Part shown: piece after piece, positions 12,215-24,760 of the stretch
Numbering within the stretch: the stretch's first letter is position 1
Layout: the number at the start of each line of letters is the position of its first letter
Notes under the pieces: generated by a model
Databases searched by the model: none
Seen by the model: only the letters and a program-made list of their open reading frames with translations
What the model was told of the DNA's origin: nothing
Assembly: GCA_023055505.1 (NCBI GenBank)
Contig: JALIRH010000002.1
Location: 4,086,001 to 4,150,000, forward strand
Origin: Callipepla californica brunnescens
Taxonomy: Eukaryota; Chordata; Aves; Galliformes; Odontophoridae
Reading direction: 5' to 3'
Length of the DNA: 64,000 nucleotides
Made by a program: the position numbers and the translations under genes

Positions 12215-12783
12215 ATTTTTCTTCTCCTTGCCCCAATTTATTAATTCCCCATTTTGTCTCCTGTCAAGCTCTCTGACTCCTCTAGCAGATCCCAGGGTGA
12301 GTGGAAGATCCCTGAGCAGTGCAGGGTTACTGTAAGCTGACAGTCACAGGGAAGAGCAAGGAAAGTACCTGGGCATCTGACACAGACATATGGTATGAAA
12401 ATGGGTCTGCTTTACTCTGTCCTATATCTCACACAGCTCTTATTCCTCTGTCTTGCACTGGGAAACTGTCAGCAGCAAGCTCCATGCACACACTTTATTC
12501 GTAGCAACCCATCTTCCATTCCTGTAGCATCCATCATTCAGCAATCAAAAATTCAGTTCTCCAGCTACAGGCAAATATTAATTCTTCATATTGCAGATAG
12601 GAAAAACAGTCTGCAGAGGTGAAATGGCAGGCAGATTGCTTGTCTTCCTCCTGACAAGGGCTTTGCAGTGAGCTAGCACCTGAAAAAAGCTTTGTTTGCC
12701 TTGGTATGTGTGTATTCACAGCTCTGTGCTTCCTAAGATTTGCACTCTCTCTATCACCACCCTGTGCTTGTCTGCTACATCCT
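12215..12783. other. unique sequence between two CR1 ends
   Basis: Nothing recognised. A diverged stretch near 12,585-12,625 (attgcagataggaaaaacag) may be another ancient repeat, but it is too short to call. Confidence 0.45.
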
Positions 12784-13172
12784 AGGACTGTTTAATCTGG
12801 AGAAGAGGAGGTTCAGGGGAGACCTTATCACTCTCTACAGCTCCCCAAAGGGATGTTGTGGGGGGGTAGGGATCAGTCACTTCTCTCAGGTAACAGCAAA
12901 AGAACAAGAGGGAATGGCCTCAAGTTGTACCAGGGGAGGTTCTGTCTAAATATTAGGAAACATTTTTTTCTCAGGAAGAGTGGTCAGGCACTGGGACAAA
13001 TTGCCCAGGAAGGTGGTGGTGACACCATCCCTGGAGGTGTTTAAGGAAAGGGCAGATGAACTGTTCAGGGTCATATTTTAGTGGGCAATATTGGAGGTAG
13101 GTGAATTGGACTAGCTGAAATTAGAGATCTTTTTAAACTGTAACAATTCTATGATTCTATGACTCTATGATC
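12784..13172 (+). mobile_element. CR1 3' end
   Basis: Plus-strand CR1 from gactgtttaatctggagaag (ORF2 end) through agagggaatggcctcaag and gacaccatccctggagg to octamers at 13,146-13,171. Confidence 0.85.
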
Positions 13173-13849
13173 TGCTTTGAATTATTCACATTTGCTTCCT
13201 GCATTAAGTACTTGAAACAAAAAGAAATTAAATAATATAAAAAAATGTATATATTTATCCTTAGCAATTCCCTGTCCTCAGCATAACAATCCTTTAAGTA
13301 TGAAAGGAAAACAGTCTAGTAAACTGGACTCATCCATTTGGGTATTTGCTACAGATTACAACTGAAGATCAAGGTTTGTTAGCGAAGTGCAAAATTATCT
13401 ACCCTGTGGTAGCATTTGTCTTTTACTCTACATTATAATAAATATTAATTTATTTGACATAAAGCCTTTAAAATCTTCCAGGCACTTCTGAAACATTATG
13501 CAATTAATTTGTTATTTCTCTTTGATAAAGAAGACATTTTGTCCCTGGCTAATAAAGATATCTCTATGGAAGCAATATTTGAGGTTTTTTTTGGAAGCAC
13601 AAAATGATACAAAATATATTTAATGTTTGAGAAATAAGAACTCCCGTAAGGTCAGGTTGCCAGGAAAAGATGTTTTACTCAGTGGAAAGCTGTATCACAA
13701 CCTGGTTGTTTACCCAGTGGTGAAAATGACATTTAAGAGCTACTCATAGGCATGTCTCTTCCAGACAGTCTACATGCTATAATCACTAAAAGAAGGGAGA
13801 TTCAGATTAGATGTTAGGAGGAGCAGCCAGACCTGCTCTCTGTTGCATA
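13173..13849. other. AT-rich unique sequence
   Basis: No frame or repeat seen. The last 50 bases (attcagattagatgttagg, 13,800) may already belong to a CR1 3' region. Confidence 0.45.
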
Positions 13850-14165
13850 ACAACTACCACAACTAAGAAAAAGCAATGAGTGATAGTAGTGGTTGATTTT
13901 CTTCTGAGGACTACAGAGGCACCCATTTGTCATCCTGATCTGCTACCTAGAGAAGTCTGCTGCTTTCCAGGGGCCAGCATCAAAGATAGGAGAGCCAGGC
14001 TGCCAGGCCTTGCACATCCCACAGACTTCTACCCACTGCTGCTGTTTCACATAGGCACCAGTGACACAGCTGTTAGCAACCTGAAGAGTATCAAGAGGGA
14101 CTACAAGGAGCTGGGAGCAGCAGGGATGAACTCAGGTAGTCTTTTCATCAGTCCACCCCATCAGG
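13850..14165 (+). mobile_element. CR1 ORF1 fragment with esterase-like domain
   Basis: This is not the usual 3' end of CR1. The open frame from 13,880 to 14,224 reads VVDFLLRTTEAPICHPDL, REVCCFPGA, then YPLLLFHIGTSDTA and IKRDYKELGA. From family knowledge, CR1 ORF1 encodes a GDSL/SGNH-type esterase; here the Ser-bearing GDSLLR motif reads VDFLLR, and the GTNDTA block reads GTSDTA. Loss of the nucleophile Ser suggests a dead copy. The frame is otherwise open for 114 codons. There is no CR1 3' end within the next kilobase, so the piece is internal only. Confidence 0.6.
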
Positions 14166-17100
14166 GAGGACTGCGTCATGTTATTCAATCTATAACTGGC
14201 AGTTATCAGGATACCCATAGCTAGTGAAAGCTATAGGCACAGATCAGGACCTACTATACTTGGTTTTGCAAAGATTCAGACAGCATCGACCTCAAAGAGT
14301 TTTTAGAAAGAAATGTTGCAGTTTACAGATACTTCTGTAACAGAGTCAGACAGTTTGGTGAAGGTTTTTAGCACATAAAGTCTGACAAAGCTTATCCCTA
14401 TGGGTTTGGTGAAGGCCTTGGTCAGACCTGGAGGGATGTGGATGTGTGATAGCAGCCAGGTTAGTTCTTTAAATCTAGCATGTGCTACATGCAAAATATT
14501 TCTTTTCTGTGGCAGCTTCATCCTTCCACAAACCACATACTTGACTAATTCCATCTTGTTTTGAGAGTTCAAAATGTGACTGCCAAGGATTATACGGCTA
14601 CAGGTTTGAAATTTACTAATAAGGTTACCTGTAGCCTACCAATAGGTGAAATTTCTATGAAAAAACAGTTACTACATTTTTCCATTAAGCTCAGAGACCA
14701 CCCAAAACATTAGCTAACTGACCTTACAAGAGGAAGTCACTTGTCAAGACACAGTGGCCTTTAGAGAGTAATTCATCCCACCTTAAGCTCCGAAGCACTA
14801 TTCTCTCTGAGAATAGCTACCCTAGCTGAGTGCCCTCCAGCCTTGTAAGATAGGTGGAATCCTACATTTTCATGGCTTGATAAATTGTTCCCTATGAATC
14901 AACCTATGAATCAAACTTACTGTTAGCATGTAGAGGTAGGATTTCTGTGCTTTATTCATTGAAATTCTGATGAACTCACAGGCTTTCATCCCAGAGACAA
15001 ACATGAGCTAGTCCACTACAGTGGTACCTTGGGAAATGTTGACCAAGCATGAACTTCAGGACCTGCTGTGTTGCTCCAAACCATCTGCCTTATTCTAGAT
15101 CCTGTAATCCATGTCTGTGAGACTGTGAGATAGCTGTATTTTGCCCAAGCAGTTTTGCTGCTGATTAAACTATTACTCATTACAGGTGAACTGCTTTAGC
15201 TAGAATTGAGCGGCTCTCTGGAAGAAGACATCCTACCTGTAATGCAGCCTTAGATGTTTCTTCTTAGACAGCCAGTGCTTACAGAAACTGAGAATGCATC
15301 TCAAGCCTTCTTGAATCTTGTTTTAAGCTAATTGCCATGTGCACTGCTCTGGTTTCCACCCTGATCCTTCCCCATGTTATGCTGCAATCAAGCAGTCTTT
15401 TTCCTAACTGTCTGGCTGTTACTGGCTCATCATCATTAGAAAAGCCTTCAGTATTCATGCAGATACACTCAGCCCCCTTATGCTCCCTTCAGTTTCCAGC
15501 CAGTGATATTTAATCCTTAATCCCAGAGTTACTGGTCGTTACTTTAGTCTTTAATCATCATAATAGATCAGTGAGAAATGCTAACCCTAAGTAGGTTATG
15601 CTAAGTATAAATCACTCTGTAACAAGAATAGCAGTTAATTTTTTTAGAATATTTGCAACATTTAGACATTCATGTTCAAGTCCATAGGAGTTTTCGATTT
15701 GTCCAAGAGAACAAAGGATTGAAATTCAGCAGCCTGAATTTCCAAGCTAGATCTTGCTAATAATACCTTACATTTCCATAACTGTGTCTTTTACTGGAAT
15801 ATCTCTAAGCTGGTAAAATTCAGAACAATAGGTTTTATGTTTTAGTTTCCTTTGCTTGATTGATGCCCTCCCCTTATTTCAGAGTATGGAAAAGGAGGGG
15901 CTCTTCAGCAGGAAGGATTGGTGACACCAGCAGCCTGAACTTAGAACCTCATGGTAATGAAGTTCTAAGTTCATACTGATGTATGTTGAAGGCATTGCTT
16001 CTGGCTACACAGGCACAACCTCTCTCCCTGTATAGTACCAAGTAACTCAAAAGGTGATGGTGAGGACCCTTCTAACTTTTCATAGAATTATAGAATGGCT
16101 TCGTTCTTCTCTAAGCTCTCAATTCATGTGGAGTTCAGTAGAACCTAGAGTTGTGTTAACCCTGGCATTTCTGGCCACGGGGGAATGCAAAGAGCAGTTT
16201 ATACACAGAGATACACTAGGCTTAATGTGATCGAGAAGGGGAGAGTTACGTGCAAGTATTTTAGAACAGCCCAACCAGCAACAAGTTACTTTCACAAAAT
16301 GGAAGCACACAAAATCATGGTTTCTGTATGAAACAAGTGGTCAGTTGGTTGTAATAATTAGCTCTGAGTCAGGAAGATAATGAAGTTTAAAGCCTTGAGA
16401 AACCTCTCTGCAAAAACATTCTCAAGTTAGTTGTGCCAGAAGAGAGGAAGGTAGATGTGTAAATTTTGGGGACTCTTTTAGGGTCAGTCTTTTGTGGATG
16501 ATGTAACCAAAATGCTGCCTGCTCTTCTCACCTCTGGGTGATCCCAGGCTGCTTTTCTATTGTGACTGAGCAGAAAATTTGAAAGCAGCTATGTCCTGTT
16601 TGAGAGAAGTGCCTGTCTTCTGTAGATATTTCTTTGTACAGCAGTCAATCTCAAACCTCACTACTGTCAGTATCACATGAACTTTATGGGAAAAAGACAC
16701 TTAACGCTCTCAAGGCTGAGGATCTAACTACTTTAAAAGTGTCTTCATGTCATTATATTCACATTAAATTATAATTTATCTCTCTCCATTGTACTCTTAA
16801 TGACGGCTGGAAATAATGGGCTTGAATGAGTACTGTAATGTAGTGGAAAAAAAGGGAGGACTTCAGCAAAGCTGATCGCATTTCCCTAATTTTTGGCTGA
16901 TTTGGTGTTTTGAAAGGGTATCTGCCCACAAGAGTAAGCTTCTTCTGCACATATTAATTCTACTGAAGGACTAAACGAGACCCATAAGCTGTATGTCAGA
17001 CATAGCATTCTGATGTCGCCATATATTCTAGGCTCACGTGTTCCGTGAAGTGCTCATCTGCTCCATTCATCCACATTCATGGGGAGAAATGATACATTGT

Positions 17101-19306
17101 GCCCTAGGATGAAAAGGGTCCAGGTGAAGAAGTTGGTCCTTCTGAGGTTGTCTGCTGGGTCCTGCAGTTTGTGTTGGATGTTGTAGCTATGTCTCACACA
17201 GGGCTAGAAAACTGTGCTCCAAAAAGTCTTTTGAGGCTTACATATGGAAGTTTGCTTCTTATTTCCCACAGCTTGTGATGGCATACACATACAAGGCAGG
17301 TACCATATCCCTTCCAACTGTGGCTAGCCTTTAGTAGAAGGCAAACTCTGAAATCAGTTTTCCCTCCTTAGTCTTCCTTGGATTTGGAAATCTCTGATAT
17401 GGAAGGTCTCATTTTCTGCTGTGTTCAGGACTGGGATACTGCATTGCATCAACCTTCCTCCACAAGCATCAGTTTTGGAACTCTGTCATGCCTGTATATG
17501 ACTTTAGCAAAATGATAAAATCCATTTAATTCCTCAGGTATTAAATAGATTAAAGTGTAGCAACAGATCCTTAGAGTAGCTGTGAGGTCTTAAGTGTGGG
17601 AAAACGTTAAACAGATTTTCAGAGATTAGCAAGGTTCATCTACAATTTCTCTCTACTTCCTTTCACACAGTGGAATATGAAGAACTCCAGAAAATGGAGA
17701 GTGGTGGAAGGAAATTTTCTGTCTGAGGCAGGAGGTAATTTGGAATAAGGAAACCAAGAACCCTCCTGACTTCATCTCATGGCTCTGCCTTGGAGGAGAG
17801 ACACAGGTTACTTTCTATTTACTAAATGGAAGAATGAATAGGATACTATTCTAATTATCTGGTCTGACAAGTCAGCCTCCTTAGGTCTGTGTCAGCAAAC
17901 AAAATGGGCCAAAGACCATTTTATGCCCTTCTGGCAAGGGGTCAACCATAGGTTATGTTGCTGAATGGGGTGGCAGTGTCCAAACTACTTACTGGGAAGG
18001 ATCCTTACCTCATGCTAACCCCAAAGCAGACTGCTTGGTACAGTGCTGTTTGGTTTGTGTCAAAATTGTGATGAACAGCAGGGTAACGGGAAAGCAGTGA
18101 TGAATAATGTTCAAGTCTGTGCCAGAGCCATGATGATTTTAGCACTGCAAATGTTAGATGGTTCATTTCTCTCTAGCCTTCACTGTATGAGACTCTACTA
18201 AAGGTACTCATATTTGCAGAGGAGATTGCTAATGACCTTCTAACTCAAAAGTCCAACAGACACAGGTGTCCACCCCAACCTTAGCCTGTAGAAGCAGCCT
18301 TTTCTTCAGTCTTCAGTAGATTTTTGGGGAAAAAGTGCCAAACCTCCAGGTGGAAAGAGGTATGGATATAAGATACCAAGCAACTTTGCATTCAGATGTG
18401 TGGCAGTGAGCAGCCTACAATGATTTGAGCATTCACCTTAAGGCTGGACATGAAGAATAATATGGAGTAATCCCAGCTCTATACTATTTTCATATGTGTA
18501 ACTCCTAGATCATATATTCTTGATTTGATTGCACTGTTACTGGTTAAGGGAAAGTTAAACCATGGAGTTTAACAAGCTAAGGACTTAGCTCAAGTTAAGT
18601 TCTGTCTGTCACTTATCCTTGTGTCTTTTTCATGAAGACTTCCAGCCAAAAACTAGAATTAGCAAAAGGCCCCTGGCAGCACTATGTCAGGTAAATGGTA
18701 CACAGAGTACTGCTGAGGCTATGACTCATCCAAATAGGAATAAATTTGTTGCTTTGTCATTCGTGCCTGTCTCTTCCCCTCCATGTCAGTTAATTAAATG
18801 CAGCAAATATGCCTTTTTTAAAAAAATATATGTTGTCCATTAACACAATATTTGTTGAATATTACTAAAAAGAGCTGGCTGTCTTTCACAGCTGCAAACA
18901 AGTGCTCTGAGTAACTAGTTCTACTAGTTCTACTTGTTCCCACATCCATAGCTAAAAAAGCAAATGAATGTACGCATCTTCACATTTTTTCCCCATGAGA
19001 TACCAAAAATCTTAAAACACTGTTTCACTGAAACTGAAGGAAGAACTTCAGGAGAACTGTGGAATCCTTAGTCCAGGTTCAGACTTCAAGATAGGAATTG
19101 TGGTTCCTGGAGAACGTAGGGATGCTATGAGACAATAAGTATTCTGAGTAAATGGGATCAGAACATCTGCTTCATGACTTCAGATCTCATAACATATTCT
19201 TAGGAGGAATACTCCTAGAATGTCATGGAAAGATGTGTATTGATGAACTTCCTAACGCTTGGCTACAGCCTTTGTTTTTTAATTAGTCATTAGCTGTTTC
19301 AATTAG
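14166..19306. other. 5 kb of unique sequence, the longest repeat-poor block
   Basis: Only the 24-base CR1-tail remnant at 16,079 interrupts it. No exon with convincing splice sites was found by eye. Confidence 0.5.
16079..16102 (-). mobile_element. possible CR1 3' tail remnant
   Basis: Only catagaattatagaatggc is recognisable, which is the minus-strand octamer end of CR1. Beyond about 24 bases no similarity is visible. Confidence 0.3.
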
Positions 19307-19383
19307 AATTATAGAATCATAGAATGGCTTGGCTTGGAAGGGATCTCAAAGATCATCTGGTTCCAGTCTCTCTGCTACAGGTT
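19307..19383 (-). mobile_element. CR1 3' end, short
   Basis: Minus-strand octamer tail (attatagaatcatagaatgg) followed by ggaagggatctcaaagatcat. The copy is cut after about 75 bases. Confidence 0.8.
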
Positions 19384-20288
19384 AAAAAGAGCATGAACTC
19401 ACAGGTCATAAATTTAAGAGAGGAATGGGTATCTCTCAATACTCTGCAATGGGACATAGCAAATTCTTTATTTCAGAAATAAAGAACATTTAAAGTAGTG
19501 CCCCTTATGGATAGTGTCCAGCATATATGTTGACTTTAGAGTATGCAATATATTTAGCAATGAAGGAGAGCAGAGCTCTAGAAGGAGACTTTGAGCTCTA
19601 TGTGCTATCTACTTGCAGCTTCCCTTCAAGTGTGCTGCATGGGCATGGCTGGGATGTGAAGGAGCTGTGGTCCAGAGCCTGGAAAGACTTATCATCCAGA
19701 CTACAGAAAATCAACATGAGCATCCTCTCTGTCTTTTGTACACTCAATCTCACCCTAAAACACATCTCTGCAGTATCACCTGCCTGCAGTAGATGGCTGC
19801 TCCTGTGACTACTGTGCAGTGCTGTCTGTTATCCTGCTCCATGGTGACTGATTTACACTTGTGTTGCCTCTGTGATCAGCATAACAAATATACATGGAAA
19901 CATCAGTGTATAACATCCCTATTCTGCCATCCCAATGCTGTGGGAACAGAGGAGGTAAAATATTTAGACTCCAGATGTCTTTATTTGCCAAAATACAAAT
20001 TCTTGCAGTAAAAATATCTACAAAATGTAATTAAAATTGCCATTTATTTTTCTCACTGTTGCTAACATTTCTAGCAAATCTGAGTCACTTGATGCTTCCA
20101 AATATAGCATTCCAGGTGTAAAATGCTCTCAGATGTTCATGACATTTTGCACATAAATAGTGATTCATTGAGGATGATCTTGTACTATCCATATGCCTGA
20201 TACAGAAATACTGCAATGAGTGGGAGATCAGTATACACACACGACAGGATAATGTTTGAGAATGAAAACTTTGTGTCTGTGGAAATTT
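19384..20288. other. unique sequence, no gene seen
   Basis: Open frames at 19,527-19,808 and 19,793-20,011 overlap, are short and lack motifs. Confidence 0.45.
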
Positions 20289-20765
20289 CACAGAATGAAA
20301 AAATCACAGATTCACAGGGGATGGGAGAGACCTCAAGAGATCACTGAATCCAACCTCTCTGCTAAAGCAGGCACCCTACTATAGGTCGCACAGGTAGGTG
20401 TTCAGGTGTGTCTTCAATATCTTCATAGAAGGAGACTCCATAACTTATCTGGGCAACATCTCCCAGTGCTCCATCACCCTTACAGTAAAGAAGCTCTTCC
20501 TCGTGTCATTAAGGAACTTCCTATGTTAAAGTTTTAGGCCATTACTCTGTGTTTTATCACTATACATCACTGAAAAGCACCTCATCCATTTGCTTATCAT
20601 TTCCCTTTAAATATTTATAAATATTAATCACATCCCCTCTCACCTTTCCTCATAAGTGAGGTGCTCCAGGCATTTCATCATCTCTGTAGACCTCTGTTGG
20701 AATCCTTCTAGGAGATCTCTTGTCTTTTTTTAACTGGGAAGCCCAGAACTGGACACAAGCAGAAG
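20289..20765 (-). mobile_element. CR1 3' region
   Basis: Minus-strand CR1: gagacctcaagagatcactg, ggagactccataacttatct, cccagtgctccatcacccttac, then the ORF2 end (ggtgctccaggcatttcatc; cccagaactggacacaagc). The octamer tail is degraded. Confidence 0.8.
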
Positions 20766-20766
20766 C

Positions 20767-20882
20767 ATAGGAAGTCCTGTGAAAATGTGTGCAGGAACTT
20801 CTTCACAGCAAGGGTGACAGAGCACTGGAACTGCTGCCCAGAGAAGCTCTGGATTCTCCTTCTCTGGAGGAGAGTCATGGTA
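20767..20882 (+). mobile_element. CR1 fragment, plus strand
   Basis: Short plus-strand piece: aacttcttcacagcaagg, gtgacagagcactggaac, gagaagctctggattctcc. It abuts the minus-strand copy to the left and a further minus-strand scrap to the right. Confidence 0.65.
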
Positions 20883-20899
20883 CACAAAATCCATTGTTC

Positions 20900-20957
20900 T
20901 CCTTGCATCTACCCAGATAGTGTTGACATCATAGAAGGCTGTGGCTATTTCCTAATA
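20900..20957 (-). mobile_element. CR1 RT scrap, minus strand
   Basis: Reads gcatctacccagatagtg and gacatcatagaaggctgtgg, matching the minus-strand RT region also seen at 2,960-3,000 in this window. Only about 55 bases remain. Confidence 0.5.
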
Positions 20958-21975
20958 AAGATATGGAATTTCACGCATAGGGAATCTTCTGCTTAAAGAC
21001 AGCTTTGCTAATGAGGGTGATCTTGACTCTCCACCTTCTAATTGCTTCTCCATCTCTGAATATCAGGTTGGAACTATTTTGTTGAAGTACATTTCTTTTT
21101 CTCTCTAAAAACTTGGCTATGTGGAGGATTTGCTAACTGTGCTGCTGTGTGGATGACATCTGAATGTACTGAAGGCAACAGCCCAATGCCTGGTGTGCTG
21201 TTGTCAATTCAGTATGACTGTTCTCTGACAGTCACCTATTTAATCTGCATTTCTGCTGCTGCTTGGCACAGGTCAGAAACATAGGATGTCTTTTCAGGCA
21301 TTGTGTTTTCCTGGAGAAGTGGATACGCTTCTGGAAAGTGTACACCCTGCAATCATGCTATGCAGCCTAAGGTGTAGAGACAGGCTGTGCTTGCTGAACT
21401 GAGACAAATCATTTCAGCAAACAGAAGTCTTTCTTCTCATCAGTTATATAAGGATAAAAATTCCTATGCTGTTCTAACATACACTTCTAAGTGTATGAGC
21501 TCAGCATCACACCTGAACTGCGCTGCACACTGCGGGCAGTCAGGCCAGGGCTGCAGAGAGACCCAGAGAAGCCTCCAAAATCAGAGCAAGATCACTCCTC
21601 ATCCAGTTTCACTCTTGTATATGATAGTGATAAAATTTCGTCTTCAGACTTTGTCTTGCTTGACAAAGCAGTGGATGTGCACTATACATTATACTTGGTC
21701 TTCCTTGATCTTCTTGAAAGGAAAAAAATACTTTTCTTCTCATTTCTCTCACCACCAAGTGAAATACACTAAATTGTGTTTATGCAGCATCATTAACCTT
21801 GCTGTTACAGAGTTTCACTTGCTTTCTCTCTGTTTTCTCACCATAGGGAATTCTTCTTGTCATCACCTTTAGCCTTGCATTGTCCATTGTGTATCTCCAC
21901 ATCTCCTCTCCTTCCACCAGTTCCCATTCATTTTAACCCAGCTACACATTCTTCTTCTGCATTTTCCTGATGTCT
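20958..21975. other. unique sequence with a 161-codon chance frame
   Basis: The frame at 21,387-21,872 overlaps a second one at 21,491-21,772. Neither shows a domain, repeats or a biased composition. Confidence 0.45.
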
Positions 21976-22239
21976 TAGAATCATACAATCATAAAATTCA
22001 TAAAATCAAAGAATCTTTAAGGTTGGAAAAGACCTCTGAGATCATCTAGTCCAACCTCAACCCATCCCCACCATGGGCACTAAACCACATCCCTCAGTGC
22101 TATATATATCCTTTCCTTGAAGACCTCCAGGGCTGATGAGTCCACCACATCCCTGGGCAGCCTGTTTCAATACCTTAGAACTCTTTCTGAGAAGAAATTT
22201 TTCCTAAAATCCAACCTGAACCTTGCCTGGGGCAACTTA
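21976..22239 (-). mobile_element. CR1 3' end
   Basis: Minus-strand CR1 with a multi-octamer tail (21,976-22,010), aaggttggaaaagacctctg and ccaccacatccctgggcagc. It ends at a direct join with a second minus-strand copy. Confidence 0.85.
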
Positions 22240-22516
22240 ATATCATATCACAGAATGGTTTGGGTTGGAAGAGACCTTTAAGATTATCCAGTTCCAGTCC
22301 CCCTGCTATAGGCAGGGGTACCTCCCTCTAGACCAGGTTGCTCTAAGCTTCATCCAGCCTAACCTTGAATGCTTCCAGGGAGGGGATATTCAGAATCTCA
22401 CTGGGCAACTTGTTCCAGTGTCTCACCACCCCCAAGGTGAAAATTTCTTCTTAATATCAAGTCTAAATCTACCCCCTTCCAGTTCAAAGCCATTTCGCCT
22501 TCTTGTGTCCTGAGAA
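22240..22516 (-). mobile_element. CR1 3' end, second of a tandem pair
   Basis: Minus-strand CR1 of a different subfamily from its left neighbour: cacagaatggtttgggttgg, cccctgctataggcaggg, ttgaatgcttccaggg. No spacer separates the two, which suggests insertion of one into or beside the tail of the other. Confidence 0.85.
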
Positions 22517-23656
22517 AAAGTTGCTCACTCTTGTCTTCTCATGGTGATCCTCCTGTCTCTGCCCAATAGGAGGCAGTCCAAAAGGCATCTCCACAGGGAG
22601 GATTTACAAGCAGGATCTGTGGAAATGGTGGTCCCATCAATGCCACCACAATTCATTAAATAATGGCAAGAATGACAGAATCTGTCTGAAAGATCATTAG
22701 ACTGCAAATGTGATATTCTGAAAATGAGCATCTGTATTTCCTTGTTCAGTTTTACCTTCCATCTGTCTTAATCAATGCAATTCAATGCTCAGATACCAGG
22801 TATGAATTATGTTTATAAAAACAACAAACTATAGGTCTAGAAGGGACATTAAGAGGTCACCCTTCCACGCCACAGTAGGATTAAATAAATCTTGACTGCT
22901 ACTAGTGTAACATTTCAGAAGCTTCTTAGCATGTAATCCTCTGCCCTTGGAAGCAATCTGTATGTGAGCTCCTCAGTCTATCCTTTTGGAAGCTATGCTG
23001 TCTGCTTCTCCTTTTCCAATGCTTCTCCCTTCCTGAAAAGTAAGACTCCAACCTTTTGTTTGCCCGCCAGGCACACCATGAACAATGGATAAACACTCTC
23101 TCCATATTGACCTTGCAGACACTTGAAGGTGACTAGGACATTCACATAGGTCCCAATTATTTCACTGTTCCTTTTATCAAATATGTTTTTTTCAGAACCT
23201 CTATTGCTCTTTTCTCTGCTCTGGACTGTGTCTTTGTAGTCTGCCTCCCTGCTAAGGAGCAGGTTTCTTTCACTGGAGTGTCCTCCCTGACTGGTTCAGT
23301 GCTTAATCTCCTCCAGGGTCTTATGGAAATGATGGTGTTGAAGAAGCCCCTGAATAACATGCCCTTTGTTTGCAGCAGCGTCACAAGTTTTGCCTACAGA
23401 AGAAAGTCACTGTAAAATCTCTTTTGGTATACAATGCTCTGGTTTCTCCTCATCAGTTCCCTGCAAGGACTCCGTAGGTTGACATTAAGTGCAAGTGCCT
23501 TGCTTGAAGAGTAAAACTGTGAGCTAACAAGGTGTGATATAGCTAAAACGAAGTCCTACCTTTTTATGACTACTGGTAGGCTTCTGTCTGTCAACGGGAC
23601 ATCTTAACTTGTTCTCACAGGACTAAAGCAAATAAGCAAAGCTGTCTAGAAGTACT
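22517..23656. other. unique sequence, possible worn CR1
   Basis: tctagaagggacattaagag at 22,836 resembles a worn minus-strand CR1 tail, but nothing follows it. The rest is unassigned. Confidence 0.4.
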
Positions 23657-23928
23657 GAATCATAAAATCATAGAATGGCTTGGAGGGGACCTTGAAGATA
23701 ATCTAGTTTCAATCCCCTGCTGTGGGCAGGGTTGCCAATTGCTGGATGAAGCTGCCCAGGATCCCATCCAACCTGGCCTTGGATGACTCCAGGGATGGGA
23801 TATCTACTTACTCTCCGGACAACATTTTCCAGCACATTACCACGTGACAAGTAAAAAAATTCTTCATAATATCTAACCTAAATCTCCCCTCTTTCAGTTT
23901 GAAACCTTTCCCCCTTGTCCTACCACAT
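23657..23928 (-). mobile_element. CR1 3' end
   Basis: Minus-strand CR1: aaaatcatagaatggcttgg, gaccttgaagataatctag, catccaacctggccttgg. Same subfamily type as 22,240. Confidence 0.85.
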
Positions 23929-24760
23929 TTAGACCATTTAAAATGTCAGTCCTGCTTCTGCTTGTAAGTTCCCTTGAAGCTTCAGTTCAACAGGGAGCCC
24001 CAACTCACCTCTGGAGGTTAATTCCAAAAGGCAGAGGCTTTCTTCAGACTCTGCAGTTTGCTTGCCAACCCAACATGGAATCTCTCTAAGTAATCTGAGA
24101 CATTATTAAGCACCAAACTACAGGCAACTGGGTTCAGACTTGGTATTTGGTACAGAGTGAGCTACATTATTTACTAAAAGACACTGACTACATTGACTAA
24201 GAGTTTATGTAAGTCTTTCTGCCACTCTGAGTTAAGGTTCTAGTCCCCGCACCTGCTGCTCTCTTTCTGCCCTATTAGCTACATTGATTGATTCTTCACT
24301 GAGCATCCAAAGCTCAGCTCAGTTGTCCATACTCAGGTGCTGAGCATGGTTTTATTTGCCCTTGGATTGTCTTCCATTCAGGAAAAAGTGCATTCTTTTT
24401 GCTTGCACAGTAGGATAATATTCTTCCAAGAAGTATGTCAGTTCCAGATTGCTGTTTATGATGCTGAGGCTGTGTTCATTCCCTTGGCACCACTGACTGA
24501 GTAAATAGGTAGATCTCAAAGAAGCAGCACTGGTGCTTTCATCACTATTACACTAACTCAGAAGAGCAATAAACTGTCAACTTAAGCTACCAAGTTAAAA
24601 ATTAAAAAAAAGTTAATTCATTATAGTTTCAATGAAATAAAAAATTCATGGTCTACCTGGAGGAGGCTGTTGAAAGTCTATTGAAATATGTTTCCACAAC
24701 TGGAGAAGTTGAAGTTGCAAATTTCACAATGACAGTAGAGTTTAATGATAGATATGGCCA
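23929..24760. other. unique sequence
   Basis: Lies between a CR1 and the solo LTR. An A-rich patch occurs at 24,596-24,646. No gene seen. Confidence 0.45.

Noticed and set aside
21387..21872. 161-codon open frame, plus strand
   Set aside because: Second longest frame, but low complexity, no domain, no splice or poly(A) context, and overlapped by another open frame. A few frames of this size are expected by chance in 64 kb.
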